A DNA stretch of 64,000 nt, taken from NCBI RefSeq assembly GCF_025336525.1, contig NZ_JAOCZP010000003.1, forward strand, positions 672,038 to 736,037. The letters run 5' to 3'. The notes under the pieces are model-generated. The model ran no database searches. It saw nothing but the letters and a program-made list of their open reading frames with translations, and was not told where the DNA came from. The DNA comes from Chelativorans salis (GTDB lineage: Bacteria > Pseudomonadota > Alphaproteobacteria > Rhizobiales > Rhizobiaceae). The position numbers and the translations under genes were made by a program. Shown in pieces: positions 35,296 through 43,869 of this stretch. Positions within the stretch are counted from its first letter, which is position 1; every line of letters starts with the position of its first letter.

Positions 35296-36699
35296 CTACC
35301 CATTCTTGCCTGTCGGAAACACCATCGCAACCGAAAGGCCCTCCCCGTCTCCGGAAAGCTCCAGGCTGCCTCCGTGAAACGTCATCACCGCCTTGGCGAG
35401 ACTCAGCCCTATCCCGGAACCGGGCTGGGTGCGGCTCGCCTCCAGCCGCACGAAACGCTCCGTCGCCCGCTCCCGGTCGGCTTCGGGGATGCCGGGGCCG
35501 TTGTCGCGTACCGTCATCCGCACTGCATCCGCTTGCTTCTGCAACGAGACGGAGACGGCTGGCTTCTCGTTGGCACCGCCGGCGGAATATTTAATGGCGT
35601 TGTCGACGATGTTGGACAGGGCCTGGCCGATGAGTTCACGATTTCCGTCGATGCGCATCGGCACGTCCGCCTCCGCTTTCAGCTCCACGCCCATTTCCTC
35701 GGCCGCTGGCTCGTAAAGTTCCACCACGTCGGCGACGATGGCGCTCAGATCGACGCTCTTCGTCGTCTCAGCGGAATAGCCGGCCTCGAGCCGCGAGATC
35801 ATCAGAATAGCGTTGAAGGTGCGGATGAGCTGGTCGGATTCGGCAATTGTCTGTTCCAACGCTTCGCGGCAGGCCGCCTCGTCCTCGCGGCGGTTGAGCG
35901 CCGCTTCGGCGCGGTTGCGCAGGCGCGTCAGCGGCGTCTTCAGATCGTGAGCGATATTGGCGGAAACCTGTTTCAGCCCTTCGTTCAGAGCGGCGATGCG
36001 GTCGAGCATGGCGTTGAGGTTTTCTGAAAGCCGGTCGAACTCGTCGCCGGCACCCGATACCGGCAGCCGACGGGAAAGGTCGCCGCCCATGATCTGCCTG
36101 CTTGCAGCCGACACGTTGTCGATGCGCTTCAGCGCCCGGCGGCCGACGAAATACCAGATGAGGAGTGCGCCGAAGCCCATCATGCCGAGTGCCGCCATCA
36201 ATGCGTTGCGCACCACGTTGCGGAACCGTTCCGGCTCGCCGAGATCGCGCCCGACGAGCAGGATCATGCGGTTGGGCAAGCGGATGACCTGCGCCACCGC
36301 CGTGTGGCGCGAACTCTCGCTCCTATCCTCGCCATAGCGGCGGTAGGTGAAGGGGCGTTCGGTCCAGCCGACTGTGTCCAGCACGCCGGGCTGAATACTC
36401 TCCACGTTGCCGGAAAGGATGAGCCCGTTGGGATCGGTGATTAGGTAGAGGTTGGCGCCCGGCTGTCGGGCGCGCATCTCCATCGCCCGCACCAGCGTCG
36501 GCAGGCCGCCACGCTGATAGGCGCGGCCAAGACCGCTGACCTCCTCGGCGATCGCCTCACGCGTCTGCGTGGTTATCATGCGCACCGAAAGCGAGGTGAC
36601 GTAGATGACGAGCACGACCGCGCAGATGGCGAACAGGATAAGATAGAGGGCGGAAAGCCGCGCCGCGGTCGTCTTCATGATGGCCGGCAGGGCAGGCAT
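35296..36699 (-). CDS. Two-component sensor histidine kinase
   Basis: A 467-residue membrane histidine kinase with two transmembrane segments, about residues 17-40 and 163-185, around a periplasmic sensor. A HAMP domain follows (RRALKRIDNVSAASRQIMGG), then HisKA with QVSANIAHDLKTPLTRLRNR and a HATPase with ALSNIVDNAIKYS, DNGPGIPEAD and GSGIGLSLAKAVM. The frame overlaps the response regulator gene's end by TTGA at 36711; ATG 36699 or 36678 is the more likely start. It is the kinase for the response regulator at 36708-37382 and lies between glnE and degP, so it may sense an envelope condition, but no signal is known. Confidence 0.92.
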   Translation of the reverse strand: MPALPAIMKTTAARLSALYLILFAICAVVLVIYVTSLSVRMITTQTREAIAEEVSGLGRAYQRGGLPTLVRAMEMRARQPGANLYLITDPNGLILSGNVESIQPGVLDTVGWTERPFTYRRYGEDRSESSRHTAVAQVIRLPNRMILLVGRDLGEPERFRNVVRNALMAALGMMGFGALLIWYFVGRRALKRIDNVSAASRQIMGGDLSRRLPVSGAGDEFDRLSENLNAMLDRIAALNEGLKQVSANIAHDLKTPLTRLRNRAEAALNRREDEAACREALEQTIAESDQLIRTFNAILMISRLEAGYSAETTKSVDLSAIVADVVELYEPAAEEMGVELKAEADVPMRIDGNRELIGQALSNIVDNAIKYSAGGANEKPAVSVSLQKQADAVRMTVRDNGPGIPEADRERATERFVRLEASRTQPGSGIGLSLAKAVMTFHGGSLELSGDGEGLSVAMVFPTGKNG

Positions 36700-36707
36700 T
36701 ACGGATA

Positions 36708-37382
36708 TCAATCCGCCCGGAGCATATAGCCGGCGCCGCGTACCGTGTGCAGTACGGGTTTGTCAAAACCCCTTTCGATCTTGCCGCGCAGGCGCGAGAT
36801 ATGCACGTCAATGACGTTGGTCTGCGGGTCGAAATGGTAGTCCCAGACGTTTTCGAGCAGCATGGTGCGGGTGACCACCTGGCCGGCGTGGCGCATGAGA
36901 TATTCGAGGAGGCGGAACTCGCGCGGCTGCAGGGTAATCTCCCGGCCGTCGCGGCGCACCGCGTGGGACAGGCGGTCGAGTTCCAGGTCGCCGACGCGGT
37001 AGACCGTTTCGATATCCTTAGCACCTGCGCGACGCTTCAGCACCTCGATGCGGGCCAGAAGTTCGGAGAAGGCATAGGGTTTTGTGAGGTAGTCGTCACC
37101 GCCGGCGCGCAGGCCGGTCACCCGGTCGTCCACCTCGCCGAGCGCCGAAAGGATAAGCGCAGGCGTAGCGTTGCCCGTGGAGCGCAGCTCGGCGATGATC
37201 GACAGCCCGTCGCGTCGCGGCAGCATGCGGTCGATGACGAAGACGTCGTAGCTGCCAGCCTCTGCGAGGGCGAAGCCGCTCTCTCCATCCGGTGCGATAT
37301 CGGCGGTATGGCCGGCCTCCGCGAAGGCCTTCTTCAGAAATCCCGCCGCTTCGCGGTCGTCTTCGATAACCAGAATCTTCAT
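36708..37382 (-). CDS. OmpR-family response regulator
   Basis: A 224-residue regulator: receiver domain at residues 1-115 with acidic pocket VIEDDREA, the phospho-acceptor aspartate in VIDRMLPRRDG and the TKPYAFSEL lysine segment, followed by an OmpR/PhoB winged helix at about 128-222 (LQPREFRLLEYLMRHAGQVVTRTML, NVIDVHISRLRGKI). It overlaps the downstream kinase start and is its partner. It is separated from degP by 170 bases containing a strong stem-loop. Possible targets include degP, but this is unproved. Confidence 0.95.
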   Translation of the reverse strand: MKILVIEDDREAAGFLKKAFAEAGHTADIAPDGESGFALAEAGSYDVFVIDRMLPRRDGLSIIAELRSTGNATPALILSALGEVDDRVTGLRAGGDDYLTKPYAFSELLARIEVLKRRAGAKDIETVYRVGDLELDRLSHAVRRDGREITLQPREFRLLEYLMRHAGQVVTRTMLLENVWDYHFDPQTNVIDVHISRLRGKIERGFDKPVLHTVRGAGYMLRAD

Positions 37383-37447
37383 GACAAGAGGTTTTATACC
37401 GAACGGCCCCGCACAGGCGATAGGTCAGGCCGAGTGGTTGAAGAGAC

Positions 37448-37473
37448 GCGGCGGCGAGAGGGCCCGCCGCCGC
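37448..37473 (-). terminator. Stem-loop after degP (terminator candidate)
   Basis: A perfect 9-base inverted repeat, GCGGCGGCG at 37448-37456 and CGCCGCCGC at 37465-37473, with an 8-base loop. It lies between the stop of degP and the start of the response regulator, on the path of minus-strand transcription. It has no strong U run, only TCTCTTC, so termination may be partial. Confidence 0.55.
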
Positions 37474-37554
37474 GCTGGCTCAGGAGCAGTGGTTAAAAGG
37501 GGCTAGCGCCCACCGTCCGTATCGCCAGAGGGAAACTCATGACAGCCTTGCCGA

Positions 37555-39060
37555 TCAGCCGATCGGCAGGGCCATGAACCGGTTTGAGTTCTCCCGCTCA
37601 ACCTGCACCAGCACTGCGCCGCGGCCTGCATTGGAGGCTGCCTCGACGGCTGCCTTCATATCTTCCACGGAGCTCACCGGTTGCGAGTTAACCGAACGGA
37701 TGATGTCGCCAGGTGCCACGCCGACATCCTCGGCCGCACTGCCCGGCTCGACATCAGTCACGACCAGCCCTTCGCCATCCTCGGCCGGCGTGACCGAAAG
37801 GCCGAAGTCTGTCGACGTGACCGAAGGCTCGGAGCTGCGGGGAGCCGCTGCCAGCTGCTCGGTGGTAGGCATCTCGCCGAGTTCCACATCGAGGTTTGTG
37901 GCTTCGCCGCTGCGCCACACGGTCACCTCGACTGTCTGGCCGGGATCGTATTCGGCGATGCTGCGTGCCAACTCGCGCGGCGAAGCGATGCCCTTGCCGT
38001 CAACGGCGATGACCACGTCACCTGGACGGATACCAGCCGAACCCGCCGGCTCGTCCTTTTTGGCGTCGACGATGAGGGCGCCCTTGGCCTCGTCCAGGCC
38101 GAGAGATTCGGCTATCTCGTCGGTGACATCCTGGATCTGCACGCCCAGCCAACCGCGCTCGACGGTGCCCTGACGGATCAACTCCTGAACGACCGAGTCC
38201 GCAAGCGAGGCGGGGATGGCGAAGGCGATACCCACATTGCCGCCCGAAGGCGAGAAGATAGCCGTGTTGACGCCGACCACCTCACCCGACAGGTTGAACG
38301 CCGGGCCGCCGGAGTTGCCACGGTTCACCGCCGCATCGATCTGGATGAAGTCGTCATAGGGACCGGCGCCGATCTCTCGGCCGCGCGCCGAGACGATGCC
38401 GGCGGTCACGGTGCCGCCGAGGCCAAAGGGATTGCCCACCGCAACCACCCAGTCGCCAACACGGACGGCGCCGTCGTCGGCAAAGTCCACATAGGTGAAC
38501 TTGCGGCCGTTTTCCTTGACCTTGAGCACTGCAAGGTCGGTGCGCGGGTCGGTGCCTACCAGCTCTGCATCGATCTCCGTGCCGTCGTCCATGACCACCA
38601 TATATTCGGAACCGCCCTGGACGACGTGGTTATTGGTTACCAGATAGCCATCCTCGGAGATGAAGAAGCCGGACCCCTGCGCGACCGGACGCGGGCGGCG
38701 GAGACGAGGACCGGAACGCTCCGAGCGCCGGTCCTCGCGGAACTGGTCGAAGAAACGCTTGAGCGGATGGCCGTCGGGCAGGTCTTCCATACCCGGCATC
38801 TCGAAGAAGGGGGCAGAAACGGTTCCCGTCTCCGCCGTCTCGCCCCTGACGCGGACGCTTACGACGGCCGGGGAGACGACCTCCACCACATCGGCGAAGC
38901 TCGGTGCCTGGAGAGGCTTATCAAGCTTGACCGGATCGGCCAGCACAGGCACCGTTCCCGTACTTATCGCGCCGAGGCCGACGGCACCTGCGATGGCTAC
39001 CGAGGCCACCGCACCGATCAGGCGCACGCGCGTTCTTGAAGTGGTTTTGTTTGAACTCAT
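37555..39060 (-). CDS. degP: DegP/HtrA periplasmic serine protease
   Basis: A 501-residue serine endoprotease and chaperone of the envelope stress response. Start at ATG 39060 after AAAAGGAG; a signal/anchor sequence (RLIGAVASVAIAGAVGLGAI) spans about residues 12-33. The catalytic triad lies in VTNNHVV (His), TDLAVLKV (Asp) and GNSGGPAFN (Ser). Two PDZ domains follow: one with RGWLGVQIQDVT, GIRPGDVVIAVDGKGI, and one with EDVGVAPGDIIRSVNSQPV. A Gln-rich loop is lacking but an RRS/RERS-type basic linker precedes the protease. It is on the same strand after the ccm genes, as in rhizobia. Confidence 0.95.
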   Translation of the reverse strand: MSSNKTTSRTRVRLIGAVASVAIAGAVGLGAISTGTVPVLADPVKLDKPLQAPSFADVVEVVSPAVVSVRVRGETAETGTVSAPFFEMPGMEDLPDGHPLKRFFDQFREDRRSERSGPRLRRPRPVAQGSGFFISEDGYLVTNNHVVQGGSEYMVVMDDGTEIDAELVGTDPRTDLAVLKVKENGRKFTYVDFADDGAVRVGDWVVAVGNPFGLGGTVTAGIVSARGREIGAGPYDDFIQIDAAVNRGNSGGPAFNLSGEVVGVNTAIFSPSGGNVGIAFAIPASLADSVVQELIRQGTVERGWLGVQIQDVTDEIAESLGLDEAKGALIVDAKKDEPAGSAGIRPGDVVIAVDGKGIASPRELARSIAEYDPGQTVEVTVWRSGEATNLDVELGEMPTTEQLAAAPRSSEPSVTSTDFGLSVTPAEDGEGLVVTDVEPGSAAEDVGVAPGDIIRSVNSQPVSSVEDMKAAVEAASNAGRGAVLVQVERENSNRFMALPIG

Positions 39061-39244
39061 GTCGGAATTCGCTCCTTTTGCCAATCGAAGCCGCAATGAC
39101 AGCGGTCTGCTCGGCACACTTCGTCGTGCCGGGATGGTTCAAAGGTAGGAGCATACACCTTACGGTGCCATTTCCGTGGCATGAAACTTTGGTAATGTTG
39201 CGTCGCCAATGCCGCTGAACCGCGAAAGAGCCTTGAGCGGGGGG

Positions 39245-39700
39245 TCAGTCGCGCTCGTCCAGAACGTCCTTGAGAGCGGCTTCCTCCTCCGCCGACAGGG
39301 TCGCCGCACGGCGCTCCGTCCACCGCCGTAGATTGACGAAGGCGATGAGGCCGCCGCCCAGCAGAACCAGCATGGGTGTCGCCCAGAGAAGCGCATTGCG
39401 CGCGCTCATGCGCGGCTTCAGGAGCACGAACTCGCCGTAGCGGGAGACGACATAGTCGAGCACTTCCGCGTCCGTATCGCCGGCGCTGATGCGGTCGCGC
39501 ACGAGAATGCGCAGGTCACGGGCAAGGGCGGCGTTCGAATCGTCGATCGACTGGTTCTGGCACACCATGCAGCGCAGTTCGGCCGAAAGCGCACGCGCAC
39601 GCTCTTCAAGCGCTGGATCGTCAAGCATCTCGTCGGGCTGCACCGCCGCGGCGGGCCAGGCGAGCGCCAGAAGCAGGAGAAGGAGGAACGTCCGGATCAT
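39245..39700 (-). CDS. ccmH: Cytochrome c maturation protein CcmH (CycL)
   Basis: A 151-residue membrane-anchored thiol protein; it reduces the CXXC of apocytochrome c so that heme can be attached. The signal peptide is at residues 1-18 (MIRTFLLLLLLALAWPAAA). The redox motif is LRCMVCQNQSI, followed by the helical bundle and a C-terminal transmembrane segment (ALLWATPMLVLLGGGLIAFV). The start at ATG 39700 overlaps the ccmF stop (39697) by four bases, showing translational coupling. Frame extensions upstream (to 39847) are inside ccmF. Confidence 0.95.
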   Translation of the reverse strand: MIRTFLLLLLLALAWPAAAVQPDEMLDDPALEERARALSAELRCMVCQNQSIDDSNAALARDLRILVRDRISAGDTDAEVLDYVVSRYGEFVLLKPRMSARNALLWATPMLVLLGGGLIAFVNLRRWTERRAATLSAEEEAALKDVLDERD

Positions 39701-41688
39701 GAAGCCTCCTCGCTGGCAGCCGCAAGCGCGGCCTTGCGGCGGGTTGGCGCGCCGACGCGCAATCTGCGGTCGAAGAGGGAAATGCCGCCGCCGGCCATCA
39801 TCACCAGCGCACCGATCCAGATGAGCGTCACCAGCGGCTTCCACCACATATGCACGACAAGCCCGCCATCATTCGTGGAGTCGCCGATGGACACGTAAAG
39901 CTGGCTGAGCCCGATGGTCCTTATGCCGGCCTCGGTGGTCGGCATGCCACGCGCGGTGTAAAGGCGTTTGGAGGAGATGATCTCGCCCAGCCGCACACTA
40001 TCGGCTCGGGTGAGGACGAAATGGGCGCGATCTTCCGTATAGTTCGGGCCCGTGAAGGGCTGTAGCCCCTCGAACCGCAGCGTATAGCCGCCGATCTCGG
40101 CAGTTTGGCCGGGCTGCATCGTCAAAATCCGCTCCGTCTGCAACGTGGTGACGGAGACGACGCCAAGCGTGGTGAGCCCCAGGCCCGCATGCGCCAATGC
40201 TGTGCCGAAGACGGAAAGCGGCAGGCCCCTGAAGCGGCTGAATGCGGCCGCCGGCTCCACTTTGCCGACGCCCGACTTGAGCGCCAGGTCCGTGGCCGCG
40301 CCGAGAATGAGCCACAGGCCGAGCCCGATACCGAGTGCGGCGAAGGCCGAGCTGCGGTCGATGAGGAAGAAAGCCAGCAACGCACTGATGACGGCCGCCG
40401 CGAAGGCGAAATGCAGGCGCTGCGCCGCCCCCATCAGGTCGCCCCGCTTCCAGGCCAGAACGGGGCCGAAGGGAACGGCGGCAAGCAATGGCAGGAAGAG
40501 CGGCACGAAGGTTGCGTTGAAGAAGGGGGCGCCGACGGAGATCTTCTCCCCCGTCACCGCCTCCAGCACAAGCGGATAGAGCGTACCGACCAGCACCGTC
40601 GCCGTCGCTGTCGTCAGAAGCAGGTTGTTGAGGACCAGCGCACCCTCGCGCGAAATCGGATGGAACAGGCCGCCGGGGGCAAGTGCTGCCGCGCGGAAGG
40701 CGAAGAGCGCAAGCGCGCCGCCGATGAAGAACACCAGAATGGCCAGGATGAAGACGCCGCGCGTCGGGTCGGAAGCAAAGGCGTGCACCGAGGTCAAGAC
40801 GCCGGAGCGGACCAGGAACGTGCCGAGAAGCGATAGCGAGAAGGTGAGGATAGCCAGAAGCACTGTCCAGATCTTCAGGGCCGAGCGCTTCTCCATGACG
40901 ATCGCCGAGTGCAGGAGCGCGGTGCCCGCCAGCCACGGCATGAAGGAGGCGTTCTCCACCGGATCCCAGAACCAGAACCCGCCCCAGCCGAGCTCGTAAT
41001 AGGCCCAGTAGGAGCCCATGGCGATGCCGCCCGTCAGGAACGCCCAGGCGGCCAAGGTCCACGGCCGCACCCAGCGCGCCCAGGCCGCGTCCACGCGCCC
41101 ATCGATCAGGGCGGCGGCGGCAAAGGAGAATGAGATCGAGAAGCCGACATAGCCGAGATAAAGCAGCGGCGGGTGAATAGCGAGCCCGATATCCTGCAGA
41201 ATGGGATTGAGGTCGCGTCCCTCGATGGGCGCCGGCTGCAGGCGGGCGAACGGATTCGAGGTTAAGAGGATGAAAAGTAGAAAAGCGCTGGCAATCAGCC
41301 CCTGCACGGCCAGCACATTGGCCTTCAGCGTCGGCGGCAGGTTACGGCCGAAGGCGGCGACCAAAGCACCGAAGAACGACAGGATCAGCACCCACAGAAG
41401 CATGGAGCCTTCGTGGTTGCCCCAGGTGCCGGTGATCTTGAAGAGCAGCGGCTTGGCCGAGTGCGAGTTCTCCCACACGTTGGCGACGGAAAAATCCGAC
41501 TGCACATAGGCAAGCATCAGCGCAGCGAAGGCTGCGGCGAGAAGGGCAAGGCCGGTTATGGCGGCAGGTTCGCCCACGCGCATCAGCGAAAGACTGCCGA
41601 TCCGCGCGCCGACAAACGGCACGACTGTCTGCACCAGCGCCAGCGCCAGTGTCAGGACGAGAGCGAAATGGCCGAGCTCGATGCTCAT
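39697..41688 (-). CDS. ccmF: Cytochrome c heme lyase subunit CcmF (CycK)
   Basis: A 663-residue polytopic membrane protein (about 14-15 helices) that accepts heme from CcmE and attaches it to apocytochrome c with CcmH and CcmI. The tryptophan-rich WWD-type signature is visible as WGGFWFWDPVENASFMPWL near residues 235-255. The N-terminal region begins MSIELGHFALVLTLALAL, and the four periplasmic histidines needed for heme b and heme handling are likely at the family positions, such as WGNHEGSML and IGLAIHPPLLYLGYVG. It lies between ccmE (10-base gap) and ccmH (4-base overlap). Confidence 0.95.
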   Translation of the reverse strand: MSIELGHFALVLTLALALVQTVVPFVGARIGSLSLMRVGEPAAITGLALLAAAFAALMLAYVQSDFSVANVWENSHSAKPLLFKITGTWGNHEGSMLLWVLILSFFGALVAAFGRNLPPTLKANVLAVQGLIASAFLLFILLTSNPFARLQPAPIEGRDLNPILQDIGLAIHPPLLYLGYVGFSISFSFAAAALIDGRVDAAWARWVRPWTLAAWAFLTGGIAMGSYWAYYELGWGGFWFWDPVENASFMPWLAGTALLHSAIVMEKRSALKIWTVLLAILTFSLSLLGTFLVRSGVLTSVHAFASDPTRGVFILAILVFFIGGALALFAFRAAALAPGGLFHPISREGALVLNNLLLTTATATVLVGTLYPLVLEAVTGEKISVGAPFFNATFVPLFLPLLAAVPFGPVLAWKRGDLMGAAQRLHFAFAAAVISALLAFFLIDRSSAFAALGIGLGLWLILGAATDLALKSGVGKVEPAAAFSRFRGLPLSVFGTALAHAGLGLTTLGVVSVTTLQTERILTMQPGQTAEIGGYTLRFEGLQPFTGPNYTEDRAHFVLTRADSVRLGEIISSKRLYTARGMPTTEAGIRTIGLSQLYVSIGDSTNDGGLVVHMWWKPLVTLIWIGALVMMAGGGISLFDRRLRVGAPTRRKAALAAASEEAS

Positions 41689-41698
41689 CGATACCGCC

Positions 41699-42133
41699 TC
41701 ATTCCTCCTGCCAAACGCCTCTCTCCTTCAGGCTGTCCGCCACTTCCCTGGGCATGTAGGCTTCGTCATGCTTGGCCAACACCGTATCGGCCAGGAGAAC
41801 GCCCTCTTCGCCGAAGGCGCCCTCCACCACAACGCCCTGCTCCTCGCGGAAGAGATCCGGCAGGATGCGGTCGTAGACCACAGTTACGGTGTGCTCGTGG
41901 TCGGTGACAGCGAAACGCACGCGCGTCCCCTCGCCGCGCACGATCGAGCCCTTTTCCACCAGCCCGCCAAGGCGGATGCGGTCGCCGGCAACAGCCGGCT
42001 GCGTCAACAGATCGACCGGCATATAGAAATAGGACGTCTGCTGGCCGAGCGCATAGAATGTCAGCGCCGCTGCCAACGCTAGGAAGCCCATGCCGGAGCT
42101 GATTACAGCTAATCGCTTGTGCTTGCGCGTCAC
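41699..42133 (-). CDS. ccmE: Heme chaperone CcmE (CycJ)
   Basis: A 144-residue periplasmic heme chaperone, starting at GTG 42133 to give VTRKHKRLAVISSGMGFLAL; this placement matches the usual MTRKHKRL start of the family and sits eight bases after the ccmI stop. Residues about 10-28 are the membrane anchor. The OB-fold includes IRLGGLVEKGSIVRG and RFAVTDHEHTVTVVYDRILPDLF. The heme-binding histidine lies in LAKHDEAYMP. The frame extends further upstream to 42175 but only inside ccmI. Confidence 0.94.
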   Translation of the reverse strand: MTRKHKRLAVISSGMGFLALAAALTFYALGQQTSYFYMPVDLLTQPAVAGDRIRLGGLVEKGSIVRGEGTRVRFAVTDHEHTVTVVYDRILPDLFREEQGVVVEGAFGEEGVLLADTVLAKHDEAYMPREVADSLKERGVWQEE

Positions 42134-42140
42134 GTTACAC

Positions 42141-43265
42141 CTACTCGCCTTGCGGGACGCCCAGCGTCTCCGCATATTCCGTCAACGTCTCGGCCTCCTT
42201 GCTGTCGGCGCCGAAAGCAGCCAGCGCCCGCTCCAGCGCCTCGCCCGCTTCGTCCCTCCTGCCCAGGACGACATAGGAGCGCAAAAGCCGCCGCCAAGCT
42301 TCGATGTCGGCGGGATCCTCACGCAGCCGCGCGTCGAGCCTGGCCACCATCCCTTCTACCATCTCCTGGCGCGCTTCGGGCGTCATCTCCTCGGCCGCCG
42401 TGATATCCGCCTCGGAAGGCTCCTCCGGCACCTCGCCCCCGCTGCCGGTAAGGCCGGCGATGGCCTGCCCGGCGACCTCCTTCCACGGCGAATCCTGCGG
42501 AAGCCCAGCCGCCATCTCCTCCCACATGGCGCGCGCTTCCGCCGTATTCCCTTCTTGCGCTCGCGCCATGGCGATGAAGAAGCGTGCACGGGGATTGGCC
42601 GCGTCGATCTCTAGCGCCCGTTCGAACCCCGCCTCCGCCTCTGCGGTGACGATACCGCCCGCTTCGCCCACCAGGGCCTCGCCAAGAGCCGCCTCGCGCG
42701 CTGCGCTCGGCCCGGTGAGCGCGATTGTCCTGCGATAGGCCGCCGCCGCATCGCCGTAGCGCCCCAGCCGCGCATAGATCGGTGCCAGCACCTCCCACCC
42801 CCGGGCATCCTGCGGATTGTCCGCGAGATGCGCTTCCGCGCGGGCGACCAACTCGTCGAGCGAAGCCTGCGAGGGATCGATCGTCAGCCGCGCCTGCAGG
42901 GGAAGGGCAGGCATGCCCGGTGAACCGAGGAATGCATAAAGGCCCCAGCTAACCAATGGCACCGCCAGCACGGCGGCCGCGGCAATGGCGCGGGCCGAGC
43001 GGCCGCCTGCGCCGCCGCTATCGGCCTTCCCCGCCCCTCTCAGGCGCAGGATGCGGCGCCCGATCTCGGCGCGCGCCTCGGCCGCGTCGGCCTTGGAAAT
43101 CAGCCCGCGCCCGACTTCCTGCTCGAGTTCAGCAAGTTGATCGCGATAAACGGCAAGGTCGTGCTCTACGCCTAGGCTCCGGTCCCCGCGCCGGCGCAGG
43201 AAGGGCAGCATCACCGCCAACGAGGCGATGAGCGTCAGAAGCGCAGCTAGGACCCAGAACAACAT
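42141..43265 (-). CDS. ccmI: Cytochrome c maturation protein CcmI (CycH)
   Basis: A 374-residue protein that holds apocytochrome c for heme ligation. An N-terminal transmembrane segment (LFWVLAALLTLIASLAVMLPFL), a cytoplasmic leucine-zipper-like stretch with DLAVYRDQLAELEQEVGRGLIS, a second membrane segment (AIAAAAVLAVPLVSWGLYAFL) and TPR repeats from about residue 150 (YARLGRYGDAAAAYRRTIAL, FERALEIDAANPRARFFIAMA). It is the first gene of the ccmI-E-F-H block. Confidence 0.94.
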   Translation of the reverse strand: MLFWVLAALLTLIASLAVMLPFLRRRGDRSLGVEHDLAVYRDQLAELEQEVGRGLISKADAAEARAEIGRRILRLRGAGKADSGGAGGRSARAIAAAAVLAVPLVSWGLYAFLGSPGMPALPLQARLTIDPSQASLDELVARAEAHLADNPQDARGWEVLAPIYARLGRYGDAAAAYRRTIALTGPSAAREAALGEALVGEAGGIVTAEAEAGFERALEIDAANPRARFFIAMARAQEGNTAEARAMWEEMAAGLPQDSPWKEVAGQAIAGLTGSGGEVPEEPSEADITAAEEMTPEARQEMVEGMVARLDARLREDPADIEAWRRLLRSYVVLGRRDEAGEALERALAAFGADSKEAETLTEYAETLGVPQGE

Positions 43266-43349
43266 GTCTGTTCAAATATCCGTCACGCCGGGCCGTGCCA
43301 ACTCCCCCGGCATGCGGCCTTTTGGCATGACAGAGCCTTGCTGGTGGCG

Positions 43350-43775
43350 TCAATTGAGCAATGTCCAGGTTCCATCTGGATTGCGGCAGGCGGTGCCGCG
43401 CACGGAGCGCGCCGATCCGCCTGCGTTCACCACGTGCGAATAGGGCCGGCAATCCTGCGAGCCCACGCGATAGGGCTGCGCCGCCGTCACCGTGCCGCCG
43501 TGGCCGGTCTTGTCGTCACGCCAGACCACCGGCTCGCCGGCAGGTGCCGATTCGAGCGCACGGTACTCCGCATTGATGGCTTCAAGCCGCTCTCGGCGCG
43601 ACAGGTCGGCGCCGGTGCTCGCCACCAGGCCGCCACCGATGATTCCGGCAACCGGCTCGCCGGAACCCGCGCCGATGGACCGGGTAAGCGATGCATCGGC
43701 GGTTCTGGACAGGCCACCCATGGCGCAGCCCGAAAGCGCAAGAATCGCAAAAGTGACAAACGCCGGGAACTTCAT
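43350..43775 (-). CDS. Outer-membrane surface lipoprotein (17 kDa antigen-like)
   Basis: A 141-residue lipoprotein; residues 1-17 end with the lipobox LALSGC, so the mature protein is acylated at the cysteine. The rest contains the glycine-rich stretch AGIIGGGLVASTGADLSRRERLEAI and a C-terminal beta-rich region with two cysteines (SQDCRPYSHVV, GTACRNPDGTW), a pattern of the Rickettsia/Brucella 17 kDa surface-antigen family that caps RT0821/Lpp0805-type domains. Start ATG 43775 places the signal correctly; the longer frame is rejected. It sits between feuQ and ccmI. Confidence 0.8.
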   Translation of the reverse strand: MKFPAFVTFAILALSGCAMGGLSRTADASLTRSIGAGSGEPVAGIIGGGLVASTGADLSRRERLEAINAEYRALESAPAGEPVVWRDDKTGHGGTVTAAQPYRVGSQDCRPYSHVVNAGGSARSVRGTACRNPDGTWTLLN

Positions 43776-43869
43776 CGCCGCATCAAGTCCTTCAACCCGC
43801 TCCACAAAAAGCGCCGTCGCCTATAGATCATGTTTGACGGAATTTTGTCTACCTTCCAGCGCCCTAGCT